Part shown: piece by piece, positions 13,815 through 24,580 of the stretch
How positions within the stretch are numbered: position 1 is the stretch's first letter
Layout of the letters: every line of letters begins with the position of its first letter
Assembly (NCBI GenBank): GCA_035578155.1
Contig: JAPWDM010000004.1
Span: forward strand, 57,648,660-57,712,659
Length of the DNA stretch: 64,000 nucleotides
Direction: 5' to 3'
Source: Brachynemurus nebulosus
Lineage: Eukaryota; Arthropoda; Insecta; Neuroptera; Myrmeleontidae
Made by a program: the position numbers and the translations under genes
Notes under the pieces: model-generated
Database searches by the model: none
Told to the model about the DNA's origin: nothing
The model's input: only the letters and a program-made list of their open reading frames with translations

Positions 13815-14300
13815 AATGTTAATTTTATACATGTTGAACAAATTTAAAAAATGAATGTTAATTTTATACGTATTGAGCAAATTTAAAAAATGAATGTTAA
13901 TTTTATACATGTTGAACTAATTTAAAAAATGAATGTTAATTTTATACATGTTGAACTAATTTAAGAATGTTAATTTTACGCATGTTGAACAAATTTAAAA
14001 AAGAATGTTGATTTTGTACATGTTGAACTAATTTAAAAAATGAATGTTAATTTTATACATACTGTACTAATTTAAAAAATAAATGTTAATTTTATACATG
14101 TTGAACTAATTTAAAAAATGAATGTTAATTTTACACATGTTGAACAAATTTAAAAAAAGAATGTTAATTTTGTACATGTTGAACTAATTTAAAAAATGAG
14201 TCTTAATTTTATACATGCTGTACTAATTTAAAAAATGAATGTTAATTTTACACATGTTGAATAAATTTAAAAAAAGAATGTTGAATTTATACATGTTGAA
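13815..14300. repeat. About 39-bp minisatellite inside the hAT
   Basis: About twelve copies of a unit with 'gaatgttaattttatacatg' followed by 'ttgaactaatttaaaaaat'. Copies vary by substitutions and an A-run length change. It starts about 380 bp downstream of the truncated transposase frame. Confidence 0.9.
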
Positions 14301-15013
14301 CAAGGAAATATGTACTGCAATGATTTAAAAATAAATAACAATAAAATATGTAAAAGTTTTTTATTTATTTTATATCAAAAATTCCAATTCGTACATTAAA
14401 TACCTCCATCATAATACCGATAATACCTATGTATATAATAAAACAATAAAATCTAAATAAAACGGTGTTAGTGAACCATGTTCGATTCGTGGTATAAAAA
14501 ATTCTCGCACATGTGCACTTTTAAACCGCGCAAACAAAAATTCAAATTATTTGACGTTTACTACCATATTTAGAAACTTGTAGACGTTATATATTTAAAT
14601 TTTTGTTAATATGTTAATTTTGTTTAGCAAGTCATCACACTAACATGAAAGATTCATATCATTAGTAATATATGTACCTACCATATGTACTTACATGTAT
14701 TCATAAACATAATAAAAATAAAAGTCAATGGCTAGCATGGCTAGTACAATTAGTACCATGTTTCAAAATTCAAAGAATACTTATGTACATTTTTTAACCT
14801 CTCATGTCATGAAAAGTGCGCTAATTTGAGTTAAACTTTTAATGTGAGCCTTTAATGAAATACATTACATATAAAGCATAAAACGGTAATATTTAATTTG
14901 GGTTAACTACTGAGTTATGCGTTACAAGTTTTAAAAAAAGTGAGTTGACACATTTAACACAGTATAGTGAGTTAACGCAATTGCGCGGCGCAGCGCAGTG
15001 TTACCCAGGACTA

Positions 15014-15090
15014 CACTCGTGGTCGGCTCGTGTCGCAATTTCATCTTCGTGGGTAATAGTTATCGTTACTAGCTCGTTGAATAATATATT
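15014..15090 (-). repeat. Family R repeat, 5' part (split by hAT)
   Basis: Continuation of the R copy beyond the hAT: 'gctcgtgtcgcaatttcatc' and 'gctcgttgaataatat' are reverse complements of the start of the copy at 16060. Confidence 0.8.
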
Positions 15091-15646
15091 AATAATTCAT
15101 ATTATTATTTAATACATTGTTAAATTTGACAAGAGGAATTTTTGTTTCGTTTTTATCGTGTTTACCTACAATGAAATGACCAATTAAATGTTTTATACTA
15201 TTTTTTTCATTGTAAAAATTTGCCCTAACTTTTTTTCCATGGTAAAAGTGAGAAAACTACAATATTCTTATAGGACTTGATACACATGAGTTAAATTATC
15301 ATAATAAATACTGCGTTACCAGCTTATTATATGAATCAAGTTGTTAACTAAATGTTGTGTTTATAGTGTTACTTGGAAAAAATAAAAATTATATTTTTTT
15401 CTTTCTCAAAAAAAAAAACTAGGAAATATGTATTTTTCTTTCTCACGTTTGTATTAGGAAAAGAATAACCCCTGTAATTAAAAATATTCATGTTACTTGA
15501 CAACTTCCTCAAACTTTTTTTAAGCCGAATAGTTTTTCATTTTTTACCTACTTATAACGACTTGAAATCATTATAAAATGATAATTTTTTAAACTTAAAA
15601 AATTTATAATTTGTAATAACTATATGAATTTTATTTTAAAAAGTTA

Positions 15647-15706
<60 letters not shown>

Positions 15707-16059
15707 TGACTTTTTGGGAGGGGGGATTATATATTAGAAATTCAATGTTAATTTGAACCACTTTGAACCAAAACCTAACAATGAAATCACCTACGATCCC
15801 CAACGGAAACAATTTAAATTCTACAAATCCAATTCAAAATCTTTATTCATTTTTCCAAATATATTTCAGTATCACTGTCTGGGTCATTTCGTTACTGCGT
15901 ATTGACTTAATACTAAAGACACCTGTCTGTTGTTGGTATCATACCAAAAAATATGAAAAATAATTTTAAAATGCAATTATGTTAGCCTATCTATTTCGTA
16001 TAAACAATTATAATTTAAAAAAATTTGACCAGTTTTCAGGTGTCAGTAACAGTATATTA
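15091..16059. other. Non-coding between R copies, with (TA)n at 15649-15703
   Basis: No gene or paired termini. A (TA)n run of about 27 units is followed by a G-rich heptamer (ggaggggg). Confidence 0.5.
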
Positions 16060-16565
16060 TTCAACCAGCTGGTAATGATAGCTATTACTCACGAAGATGA
16101 AATTACGACACGAGCCAAGCTTGCGAGACGAGTATCGTAATGCATCTGAGTGATTAATAGCCATTGCAAGCGAGTAGAATACGATACCTTTTCTACGACT
16201 TTTTTCCTTTTTGATTTAAATAAAATTGAAGATAAATTTTAAATCAAAAGAATACAATTTTTAATCTATCTCTAATTTCATTAAATGTTTATATATGTAC
16301 AAACGGTAAAAACAAAATATTATTCAAACTACTTTGTTTACTTAGACGCTAGGTACTACGCAACATATATGCAATTAAAACTTGATTTTATACATACATT
16401 ATTCACAAAACAATCGCAAACCCATTGAATAATGGTTAATACTGTGATTTCATTGGTCAAAAAGGTATTGAGTAATGATCATTCCTCTACACCTTTGAAT
16501 AATTCCTAACTTTCTCAACAATTAACAGATATATAATGAGTGTGTTCTTCAACAGGAGTAGAAAA
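16060..16565 (+). repeat. Family R repeat, uninterrupted copy
   Basis: A complete reference for the R family, about 510 bp. It starts near 'attattcaaccagctgg' and ends near 'gtgtgttcttcaaca'. The first 140 bp contain a hairpin-prone stretch in which 'gctattactcacgaagat' is countered by 'gtgattaatagccattgc'. No coding potential. Other copies lie at 10310-10717 + 15014-15090 (minus) and 21985-22207 + 24243-24324 + 26236-26425 (plus). Confidence 0.85.
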
Positions 16566-17070
16566 AAAAACTTTTATAGTAAATGCTATGTATAAAAGAC
16601 AACGTCAGAAAATTCCAAAGGCTAATTTTAACCACTAATATATCAGTAGAAACTGGTCTATGATTGTAAATGAAACATTTTTTATTAGTAGTTTTATATA
16701 AACAAAAGGAAAACATGTATAAACAATTTCCAACTGGCAATTGATATGGCCTTTATGTGTCATCAATTTCCCGTTCATTTTCCTTTCGAAAGTTTCTCAG
16801 TCATTATATTATTTTGCACTGTATTCATTGATATACATATACCTACATATAGGTACATAAATATTAAATATCTATATTTAATTATTTATCGATTGAAAGT
16901 AGATAATGAAAGTTCGCATTGTTGTGAAAGAAATTAATTATTCATAATTATGCTGGAACTTCTGTCATGTATTTAATGTTATTAACAATAATTTTCAACA
17001 TACATAATCAGATGACATTGATAATGACAGAAAAGGTTAGCTTAAGAATTTAAATCAATAATAATTTGTA
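16566..17070. other. Non-coding stretch
   Basis: No gene or paired repeat seen. Confidence 0.4.
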
Positions 17071-17265
17071 TTATGGGCGCAAGCCAAAAAGAACTTTGTC
17101 ACCCACATCTGTATTTATATTTGTCTATCATATTAATAAATAGAAGTTTACTCACTCACTCATATAAAAACATAATTACTTCGTTTGGTTGGTAGCTACA
17201 AAAATAATACAATTCGTGTTCCCCTCACCTCAGTTTCTGGAGGTCTTTTGTGCTTACGCCCATAA
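17071..17265. mobile_element. 195-bp MITE with TA target
   Basis: Ends TTATGGGCGCAAGCCAAAA and the reverse complement of a TTATGGGCGTAAGCACAAAA-like right end, flanked by TA at 17069-17070 and 17266-17267. Tc1/mariner-type by target only. Confidence 0.7.
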
Positions 17266-17486
17266 TACAAAATCAATACAATTTTACATGTATACCGAGC
17301 GTTCCAAATTGTTTGAGTCGTCAAGGTCATTCAATGTACAATTTTAACAATTTTGCCGCTTACGTTATAGGAACTACAGAACTATCGTCCAATGGCGGTG
17401 CATTAAAAAAAAATAGGTACTTCAATAATAAATAAAATAACTTGATTAATTTAAGAAAATTTTATTTTCATACATTTTTTGTTTTC

Positions 17487-17735
17487 AATTCACAAAAATG
17501 ACTCAAAATGTTGGCCTCCCACTTCCGTACACCTGGCCATTCTTTTCTCATATTTTCAAAGACAGTCTAAAAATTTTTCTATCCAGCTCTATTTCAAAGT
17601 CGAGAAACTGAATGTTAAACTACCGTAGTGTAACGTCGTAGTCGTACTCCTATAATATATTTTCAGCAGTTTCTGTTGCACTTTTGAAATATGCTTTCAA
17701 TAAAAAGCGATCCTCCTCTTCGTTAAAAACCATTC
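17487..17735 (-). pseudogene. Possible IS630/mariner-type transposase remnant, internally deleted
   Basis: On the minus strand a frame opens MVFNEEEDRFLLKAYFKSAT, like the N-terminal helix of insect DDE transposases. It ends, after stops and frame changes, near RCTEVGGQHFESFL, which resembles the Cys-Ile...Gly-Gly-His-Phe-Glu C-terminus of mariner-family proteins. The central catalytic region is absent: only about 250 bp separate start and end. The assignment rests on two short motifs read by eye and could be wrong. Confidence 0.35.
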
Positions 17736-18041
17736 TACAATAAGAGAAAACGTAAATTTATTTATATTATTAATTTGAACGTTTAATTTATAATTATTAT
17801 TTTTAAAATAATACATAAAACATTAAACATTTGTGTGAATAACATCTCTGTTATTTCAATAATTTCCAATATGGCTGACTTTTTCACAATTACAAAACAA
17901 TTTTTCATATTTTAACAAAATATTATTATATAATTAATTGTAGATAGTTTTACCTTGTGAAAATCCATAATGTATATGGCGAAGAACGTTTAACTTTGTC
18001 AAATTTTCACTTAAATATAGAAAAATACTTTTTCACATACT

Positions 18042-18069
18042 AGTTTTTGGTTTCTTAAACCATCCTCAG
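18042..18069 (-). ncRNA. Hammerhead-like ribozyme core, degenerate
   Basis: The minus strand reads CTGAGGA, then a perfect 5-bp stem GGTTT/AAACC with a 3-nt loop, then an A-rich box where GAAA is expected. The layout matches the CUGANGA...GAAA core known from Penelope-like elements, but the GAAA is altered, so activity is doubtful. Confidence 0.4.
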
Positions 18070-18452
18070 GTGAATTCTGAAATGAACTGAAAACTGTTGG
18101 GAACAGGTATATATTTAAATAAAATAAAATTAAAATGAACAAGAAGCAGGTTGAAATGTAGTTGGTTCAGAGATGGGAAAAACTCAGAAGAGGTAAACAA
18201 CACTTTGTACGTGTATCGGAAAGGAGGTGGTAAAAATTACGAATTGATGCTAAACAAGTTCTGGTGGATAACAAAAATAGTGGACGGGAACGATTGCACA
18301 ATGAGGATTAAAAATTAAAAGAAACTAACTGATTAAATATGTAAATTAAAAATCACTCTAAAATCACATTACAAGTTGTAACTGATTAAACTTCAGTTTG
18401 ACAGTGATTAAGAAATATCTTAACAGAATTGGATAAAAAGTAATGAGATATA

Positions 18453-18690
18453 TTAATTAAATAGGTTAAGAAGGGGAGATTTATTTAATTCAATTTGGTC
18501 ATTCAAAACGATTACATTTGGATCATTATTCAGTTTGTTAATTTCCAAAGCTTCAAATATATTCAATTTCTGTCCTTTTTTACAAAAATGAAGGATTTTG
18601 GGTTTGTAGTCTGCTTTAACAGAATGTCCCTTTTCTAAAAGGTGAAGACCAAACTTTGAAGCATGCTTATGAGAGGTAATATCTAAAATA
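18453..18690 (-). pseudogene. Penelope-like GIY-YIG endonuclease C-terminus
   Basis: About 75 codons in one frame, ending in a natural TAA at 18453-18455. Recognisable blocks are KFGLHLLEKGHS, KILHFCKKGQKLNIFEALEI, and a terminal LNKSPLLNLFN. This is the tail of the endonuclease domain of Penelope-like retroelements, in which a conserved Glu (here in FEALEI) follows the KGxKLN block. The GIY-YIG and catalytic Arg segments would lie upstream and are lost. The same block recurs at 56388-56529 (minus). Confidence 0.8.
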
Positions 18691-19510
18691 TAGCAAATAT
18701 AGAAAATATAGCCAGTGTTAAATTAATTTTACAAAATAAAATTAATTATAGATTGAATTAAATGTAGTTTCCGGTTAAAATTGTTTATTTAGTTAATTAC
18801 AAAAAAGAAAGGAACGATTTAAAATAAGATTTCATCACTATTAGAGTAGTTAGTTTACAGAAGTTAGTTTAGTTATCACTTGTATGAAATTAATATCAGA
18901 GACAAAAGAAATCGCCAAGATTATATTTGACTTATCTGAGTTTGCTGTAGACAATTGATGTTGATGGTATGACATGACACTCGATTTTACGGTAATTAAC
19001 AGATGTACGGTTACAACTTTTCTTCATGAAAACCTTGGGTTCTAATCGGCTATACGAAATCCCATTATTTCATGGTGATTTTAGAGCATTTTTCAGAAAC
19101 GTCCATTTAACCAAAACAACTTAAACTTGTTAAACGTAAACCATCATCCGAAATTTACATATACAATTTATATATTCAATGTCATTTTGCACAAAGAAAA
19201 TCTGTAAAATTTGAACCTGGAAGTGCACAGATGGAAAATTTGAATAAAAAAAGGATCTTTCATCTGACAACTAGAACTTATATACGTGCGTAAGCGTCAA
19301 AACATACGTAGGGCCAATAATACGGGATAACTCCGAATGCATGTCCAATTACGTGTACAGTACGTTTAAAAAGATAAACTTACACGGCGTTGAAAAAGTT
19401 TTACAATTCAGAAGTTAAAAAATTTTCTTTTTAAATTAAAGAATTTTATTTTATAATACAGAGTAATTGTAGGGCACGTGACAATATATATTTCATCGAA
19501 TTCGGTTTAA
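18691..19510. other. Non-coding stretch
   Basis: No gene, tandem repeat or paired ends seen. Confidence 0.4.
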
Positions 19511-19857
<347 letters not shown>

Positions 19858-20059
19858 AGCCAAATTCGATGAAATTATTTACCCTGAATTAAACACATAG
19901 AATAATCTTATCCCGATTTAAAGTTCTTGTGAGTTGACTGAACCGAATTCGATGAACTATAATATAGAGACACTATTTACTATGAACACATGTAGCAAGA
20001 ATTTTAATAATATATAGGATAGTTTTACCCCGATTGATGGTTCCCGGGGGGAAAGAAGG

Positions 20060-20735
20060 GGTACAAAAAGGGGAAGTGGATCGAATTCAATGCGAGCGAA
20101 GCCGCGGGTCAGAGATAGTATAGATGTATATAGTATGAAAAAGTTTGACAATGTAAATAATAAAATAAACTGAATGCTACCAAAAGAAATCAGAAAAGAG
20201 AAAGGTTCGAATATTATGACATCTGTTTTATGATGTCTCATGGACCTACCACGGGAACAGAAGTCATGGCAAATTATCATTGATAACAAATTGATAGATA
20301 ATAAAAGATACGTCAATTTCGATAATTCAGTTGATTCACGCAGACGCTAAACTCTTTTAGAATATAATGAAAATAAAAATTTTTTATACATGGTAATTTT
20401 TTTCTAAAAATAAGTGTACAAATTTTTAGTCAATGGCCTATAAAATTTAGTTAAATGTGCCTCTGAAAATGAGCAACTGTAATGGGTCCAGCATTTGTAA
20501 ATGAATTTTAGAAACAATTTAAAAAGAAATCTACTTAATAAATCTCTAACACTGTCTGACTGACTGACAGACAACACACAGCCTAAGCCGTCGGGTTTAG
20601 AAGAATGGAATTTTGCACAAGAGTTCCCTGTGTAACGTAGGTGAGCACTAAGAAAAGATTTTTGAAAATTCGTCCCCTAAGTGGGTTTAATAGAGTATGA
20701 AAATTTGTATAGAAACTCGTCATTTTTGAGGTTAG
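20060..20735. repeat. Retroelement 3' tails
   Basis: A terminus 'gcgagcgaagccgcgggt' ends near 20108. From 20535 to 20735 the sequence is the reverse complement of 51213-51405, with 'ctgactgactgacagacaa' and 'cctaagccgtcgggttta'. These phrases are typical of arthropod LINE/SINE 3' regions. No ORF survives; the 119-codon minus frame across 19957-20316 has no motif. Confidence 0.5.
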
Positions 20736-20966
20736 TGGTATACATTGAGGAGAGAATCGACTAGAGAGAATGCTGTGTATTACAAATACATAAAAAATTG
20801 AAGCAAAAAAATTTACTGATGTGATTACTTTAATGGCGGTTAAACCATTAATTTAATAGTTTATCTAATATTTATAAACAGGTCTCCGAGGTTACAAGTT
20901 GGGTTTAATAAAATGGAGTCATAACTTCACAATTTAAGGTCAGATGGTATCTCTATAGGAAACATA

Positions 20967-21911
20967 TTAGGGTAAGTGCGGGAGAGACGCCGCGTCGGGA
21001 GAGATGCCGCAGTAGCCATAGTTCGTCCGTTGAGTGATAGATAGCGCTATTTTATGTTTAAAATAAGTTACTTATTTAAGGTATATGGTAACATTTATGA
21101 TTAGTCCATCAGTTTAGTAATTATCCAGCTTTTTATTATTGAAAAGTAAGTTTTTTAACATAATATTTTATCAAGCATTTAATTCATTAGAATTTAAGAA
21201 TGTATATTTCATTGTTTTAATGAAAATGAGTTTTGTTTTAATTTAAGTATATTTTAAAAGTACTGTATAAAATTTTACGCTAGAATTCCGCACTATGCTT
21301 GCTATAGCAACATGCGGCATCTATCCCAACCAAAAGGAGAGATGCCGCATTTGAAGTTGGTATAGATGCCGCATCATATTAAATATTAAAAACATACACT
21401 TATAACTTAATTATATAATTTTTGTTTTTTGAACTGTAAATTATGCCACGTAAATATAAAAGATCCATTAGTGGATCAGGAAGAGCTCTCATATTAGTCA
21501 AGATAACGAAAATAATGATGATTACCCGTGTATTGAATGTTTTGAAATCACTCAGAAACCAAAAAAAATTGACTGGTTAAGATGTAAAAGTGTCAAAAAT
21601 GGTTACATATGGCATGCATCATGTATGGAGATGTGTGTAAAATGCAAAATTTTTAATACGAATTATGCGGCGTCTCACCTTCTTTGATGCGGCATCTCTC
21701 CCATAGGTGTGGGAGAGACGCCACTTTGCAGGCTCTACAAAAATGTTAATTATGAATCCTTTATGACTCAAAATTTAAAATTATTTATACGTAGTTTTAA
21801 AGAACAATATTTACGTTTATTGTGTACTAAATTTCAAATAAATTAAATGCATACTTTAAAAATTATCAAAGGTTTTCGAAATGGGCGGCATCTCTCCCGC
21901 ATTCACCCTAA
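20967..21911. mobile_element. psq/PHD-type DNA transposon, 945-bp deletion derivative
   Basis: Ends TTAGGGTRARTGCGGGAGAG with a matching inverted right end, flanked by TA at 20965-20966 and 21912-21913. The motif GAGATGCCGC or its variants recurs about eight times on both strands near the two ends and in the middle. It contains a fragment of a psq N-terminus joined to a C-terminal zinc finger. The TA target and protein remnants suggest the pogo/Tc1-mariner group. Confidence 0.85.
21443..21687 (+). pseudogene. psq start peptide plus PHD-like zinc finger, frameshifted
   Basis: The frame at 21443 opens MPRKYKR, the usual first residues of pipsqueak-HTH transposases in arthropods. One frameshift later (near 21480) an acidic stretch leads to CIECFEITQ, then DWLRC, WHASC and CVKC. 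Together these form a C4-HC3-like PHD finger, stopping at 21685-21687. All of the HTH beyond its first residues and the entire DDE core are missing. The same domain pair, in a different family, is at 39778-40731. Confidence 0.7.
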
Positions 21912-21984
21912 TATGTTCGATTCAGTACTCAGTGATGATATATAAAAAAAATATGTTACTATGGCTATTAAATTATAGTATATT

Positions 21985-22207
21985 ATTCAATGAGCTGGTA
22001 ATGATAGCTATTACTCACGAAGATGAAATTGCGACACGAGCCAAGTTTACGAGGCGAGTGTCGTAATGCATCTGAGTGAGTAATAGCCATTGTAAGCGAA
22101 TAGAATACTATAATTTTTCTACGACCTTTTTCCTTCTTGATGTAAATAAAACTGAATATAAATATTAAAAGAATAAAATTTCTATTCTATCTCTAATTTC
22201 ATTAAAT
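21985..22207 (+). repeat. Family R repeat, left part of third copy
   Basis: Matches 16070-16283 in the same orientation ('gctattactcacgaagatg', 'gtaatgcatctgagtga') and is cut at 'ttcattaaat' by the element at 22208. Confidence 0.85.
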
Positions 22208-22264
22208 GAGCCGTTTATTTTGAAAGTGGGGCAAGTCCATATTTTGTTATTGCGAGATATTTAA

Positions 22265-22864
22265 AGACGTTCGAGCGCGTCTACAAAACACTACAGAATA
22301 ATGTTATGTAGCTACCACAAAACGCTGTACCTGCATGTTATGCATACAGAGCTTGTACTTGTTCATGTGTCATATCTGGTCGTGTATATGGGTAATTGCT
22401 ATACATACTACCTAGGTACTGATCTATGACATCAATGCATACACAGTTTATTGAAATTTAGTAGTCTGATTTGATCTTGTATGTATATTATGTACATTTA
22501 CACATCAAAATCTACCCGAATATTAATTTCAACAATTAATATTTCATTTTAACGTTCGTCAACACGATTTTTTTTTTGTGCAGTTATATAACTGCATATT
22601 TCAGAGAATATTTTTAAACATTTTTTATTATGGTATCTACTCTTATAATATACTTACAATAATTTTTAAAACGAAAAAATGCTGTTTAGAATATTTTTTC
22701 CTAATAGCCCTGTGTTAAAAATTTGATTTTTAATCGTCAATTACTTTAAGAAATGATCTGTGAAGGCCTTAAAATTTTTGAGGGAAGATAACTTCTGAAT
22801 TGAACTTATCAATTCTCTAAAATTAAAATTTTTATCTACTATTAGGTTCCACGCACGAACGTCC
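22265..22864. mobile_element. 600-bp TTAA MITE (piggyBac-like), copy 1
   Basis: Ends AGACGTTCGAGCG and the reverse complement of GGACGTTCGTGCG, flanked by TTAA at 22261-22264 and 22865-22868. The second copy lies at 48158-48773 in reverse orientation with its own TTAA pair, which confirms the boundaries. No coding frame. Confidence 0.88.
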
Positions 22865-22900
22865 TTAAGGGTTTGCGTTTCAAAAAATTTAAAAATATTG

Positions 22901-23112
22901 GTAAGTAATAAACAAATATTTTACTTCGCAAAAATACCATTTCTATTTTGAAACTGTGACAATATTGTTTCGAACCGTTAGTTCATTTTCAAACAGAATT
23001 CTGTTTGAAAATGAACTGACGATTCGTTTTCACAGTATTGTGAAACAATATTGTCACAGTTTCAAAATAAAAGTGGTATTTTTGCGAAATAAAATATTTG
23101 TTTATTATTTAC
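22901..23112. mobile_element. 212-bp palindromic MITE
   Basis: Almost a full palindrome starting GTAAGTAATAAACAAATATT. Flanks AAATATTG and AAATATGG (22893-22900, 23113-23120) form an 8-bp duplication with one mismatch, hAT-like in length. Its arms contain 'gtgacaatattgtttc' and its complement. Confidence 0.8.
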
Positions 23113-24242
23113 AAATATGGAATACCATAAAGTAACGCTCAAATCTATTAATATTGGTAAGTATTAATAGACATATTTTTTGTATTTTGTGGTATTAGAT
23201 AATCTAAGTTTATAATCCAGTAATGCTTATAGTGCTGGCTAAAAAAAATAGTGGTTTTATTATAACTAAATGGACTTTCCTCACTTTCAAAATTAATGAA
23301 TTATTGTAATCGTTAATTTAGATAGATAATCTTTCAGTTGTATCATTTAAAAATAAACGTAATCAAAACCTTTCATACGACAGTTCAACTTCAGGAGCAC
23401 GTATTTTGACATTTTTACCCCCTGCCAGAGCGTTAGTAGTAGAAATGAGTGTGTGAAAATTAGTATGTACTATAAAAAAGGCGACTCACCCCACTGCAAT
23501 GTTGCTTAAAATGAATTTTGAAAATTTGTTCTAATTGTTTTAAACTATTTTCCCTGAAGAAGTTTTTAATTACTCAAATAGTACGATTATGTCGACACAG
23601 TCACCGCCGTAGTTAACTACCCCTGAATTTAATATTAGGAAATTGAGTAAAACAGGTCGATTAGATTTTTTTACGTTACATTTGAAGTCTGTTAATAAAA
23701 CTATTATATTTAATTTTTTACCCTTTTTCGCAAAATTAACCCCCAAATGTTAGCCCTCAACTACCCCTATTGGTGTAATTTGAACAAATTACATATCAAT
23801 AGATAGCTTTTTAAAAAAGAGCAATATCGCCAATTTAAGCTTTTACTCTATTTCTTATCGTTTTTGAAATATTTGAAAAATTAAATTTTTACTCCAATTT
23901 TTGAAGGACGATTTTATCCCTTGAAATCGCTTTTCCGCAGGTATAAAAAGAACACGTGTTACTTATTTTTTAGTGTTCTACAACGTATCTAAGTTTCATC
24001 GAAATTGATAGGTCCGGTCTCGGGAACTTGACTTGTATGATGGACTTGCACCACTATCAAAATAAACATATTTACAATACTGTTAAGAACTAAAACTTCA
24101 GTCTTTCAAATATTAGGCTTCTGAATTTTTTTGACTATAAATTGTTGACAGATAAAAAGATCATACTAAGTCTTATCTATAACTACCATTATCTTCATTT
24201 TTCTCAAAAATGGACTTGCCCCACTTTCAAAATAAACGGCTC

Positions 24243-24324
24243 AAATGTTTGTATATGTGTCTATGGAAGCGATCAAAATAAAATTCAAATTGTTTTGTTT
24301 ACTCACACGTTACACCGCAACATA
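24243..24324 (+). repeat. Family R repeat, middle piece of third copy
   Basis: Continues from the copy broken at 22207 and is interrupted again at 24325 after 'cgcaacata', the site matching 'cgcaacatatatgc' in the copy at 16060. Confidence 0.75.
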
Positions 24325-24578
24325 TCGCGCGTTTTCTGTTTCAACCTCGTATATCAAAAACTACATGTTTTAGGACACACAAAAATTATATTAAATACTG
24401 TATTTATACATATACTTATCTATATATATATTTATATATATAGGTAGCCAACATGAATGGGTGTAATTAGCATAAATCTTAAATTCATAGTGATGAAGAT
24501 AAAGATTTAAATACGTTTTGTTTGTGTGTCCAAAAATTGGGATTTTTCAGATACGAGGTTGAGACAGAAAACGCGCGA
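24325..24578. mobile_element. 254-bp Tc1/mariner-like MITE, TA target
   Basis: Inverted ends TCGCGCGTTTTCTGTTTCAA, extending on to 'cctcgtat', flanked by TA at 24323-24324 and 24579-24580. A short TA-rich segment (24421-24442) lies inside. Confidence 0.85.
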
Positions 24579-24580
24579 TA

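Larger units (their letters stand above)
10718..15013 (+). mobile_element. hAT transposon, 4.3 kb, with perfect 8-bp TSD
   Basis: Terminal inverted repeats TAGGCCTGGGTAAC (left) and TAGTCCTGGGTAAC (reverse complement of right) are flanked by the identical octamer CACTCGTG at 10710-10717 and 15014-15021. The 8-bp duplication, the TAG start and the internal BED-finger transposase exon all point to hAT. Removing the element and one octamer restores a continuous R repeat like that at 16060-16565. Subterminal 'gagttgacaca'-type motifs occur at both ends. The transposase is truncated, so this copy is non-autonomous. Confidence 0.93.
17950..18690 (-). mobile_element. Penelope-like element, 5'-truncated 3' fragment
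   Basis: On the minus strand, 18453-18690 encodes the end of a GIY-YIG endonuclease-type Penelope protein (see the separate entry). It is followed by about 400 bp of untranslated sequence, a hammerhead-like motif at 18042-18069, and a terminus 'atggattttcacaaggtaaa'. The terminus closely matches that of the other Penelope-like copy at 55741. RT and the front half of the endonuclease are missing. Confidence 0.8.
22208..24242. mobile_element. 2.0-kb non-autonomous TIR element, AAAT duplication
   Basis: The ends are long inverted repeats of about 33 bp, opening GAGCCGTTTATTTTGAAAG and running on through 'tggggcaagtccat'. AAAT flanks both sides (22204-22207 and 24243-24246), and the R repeat resumes exactly after it. 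Diverged copies of the 'ggacttgcc.cac' motif also occur near 23265 and 24042. No transposase. A 4-bp duplication would suit Chapaev or Sola1 types, but the family is unassigned. It contains two further MITEs. Confidence 0.85.

Noticed and set aside
19957..20316. 119-aa hydrophobic minus ORF
   Set aside because: Overlaps a retroelement tail containing 'gcgaagccgcggg'; hydrophobicity follows from the AT-rich composition.
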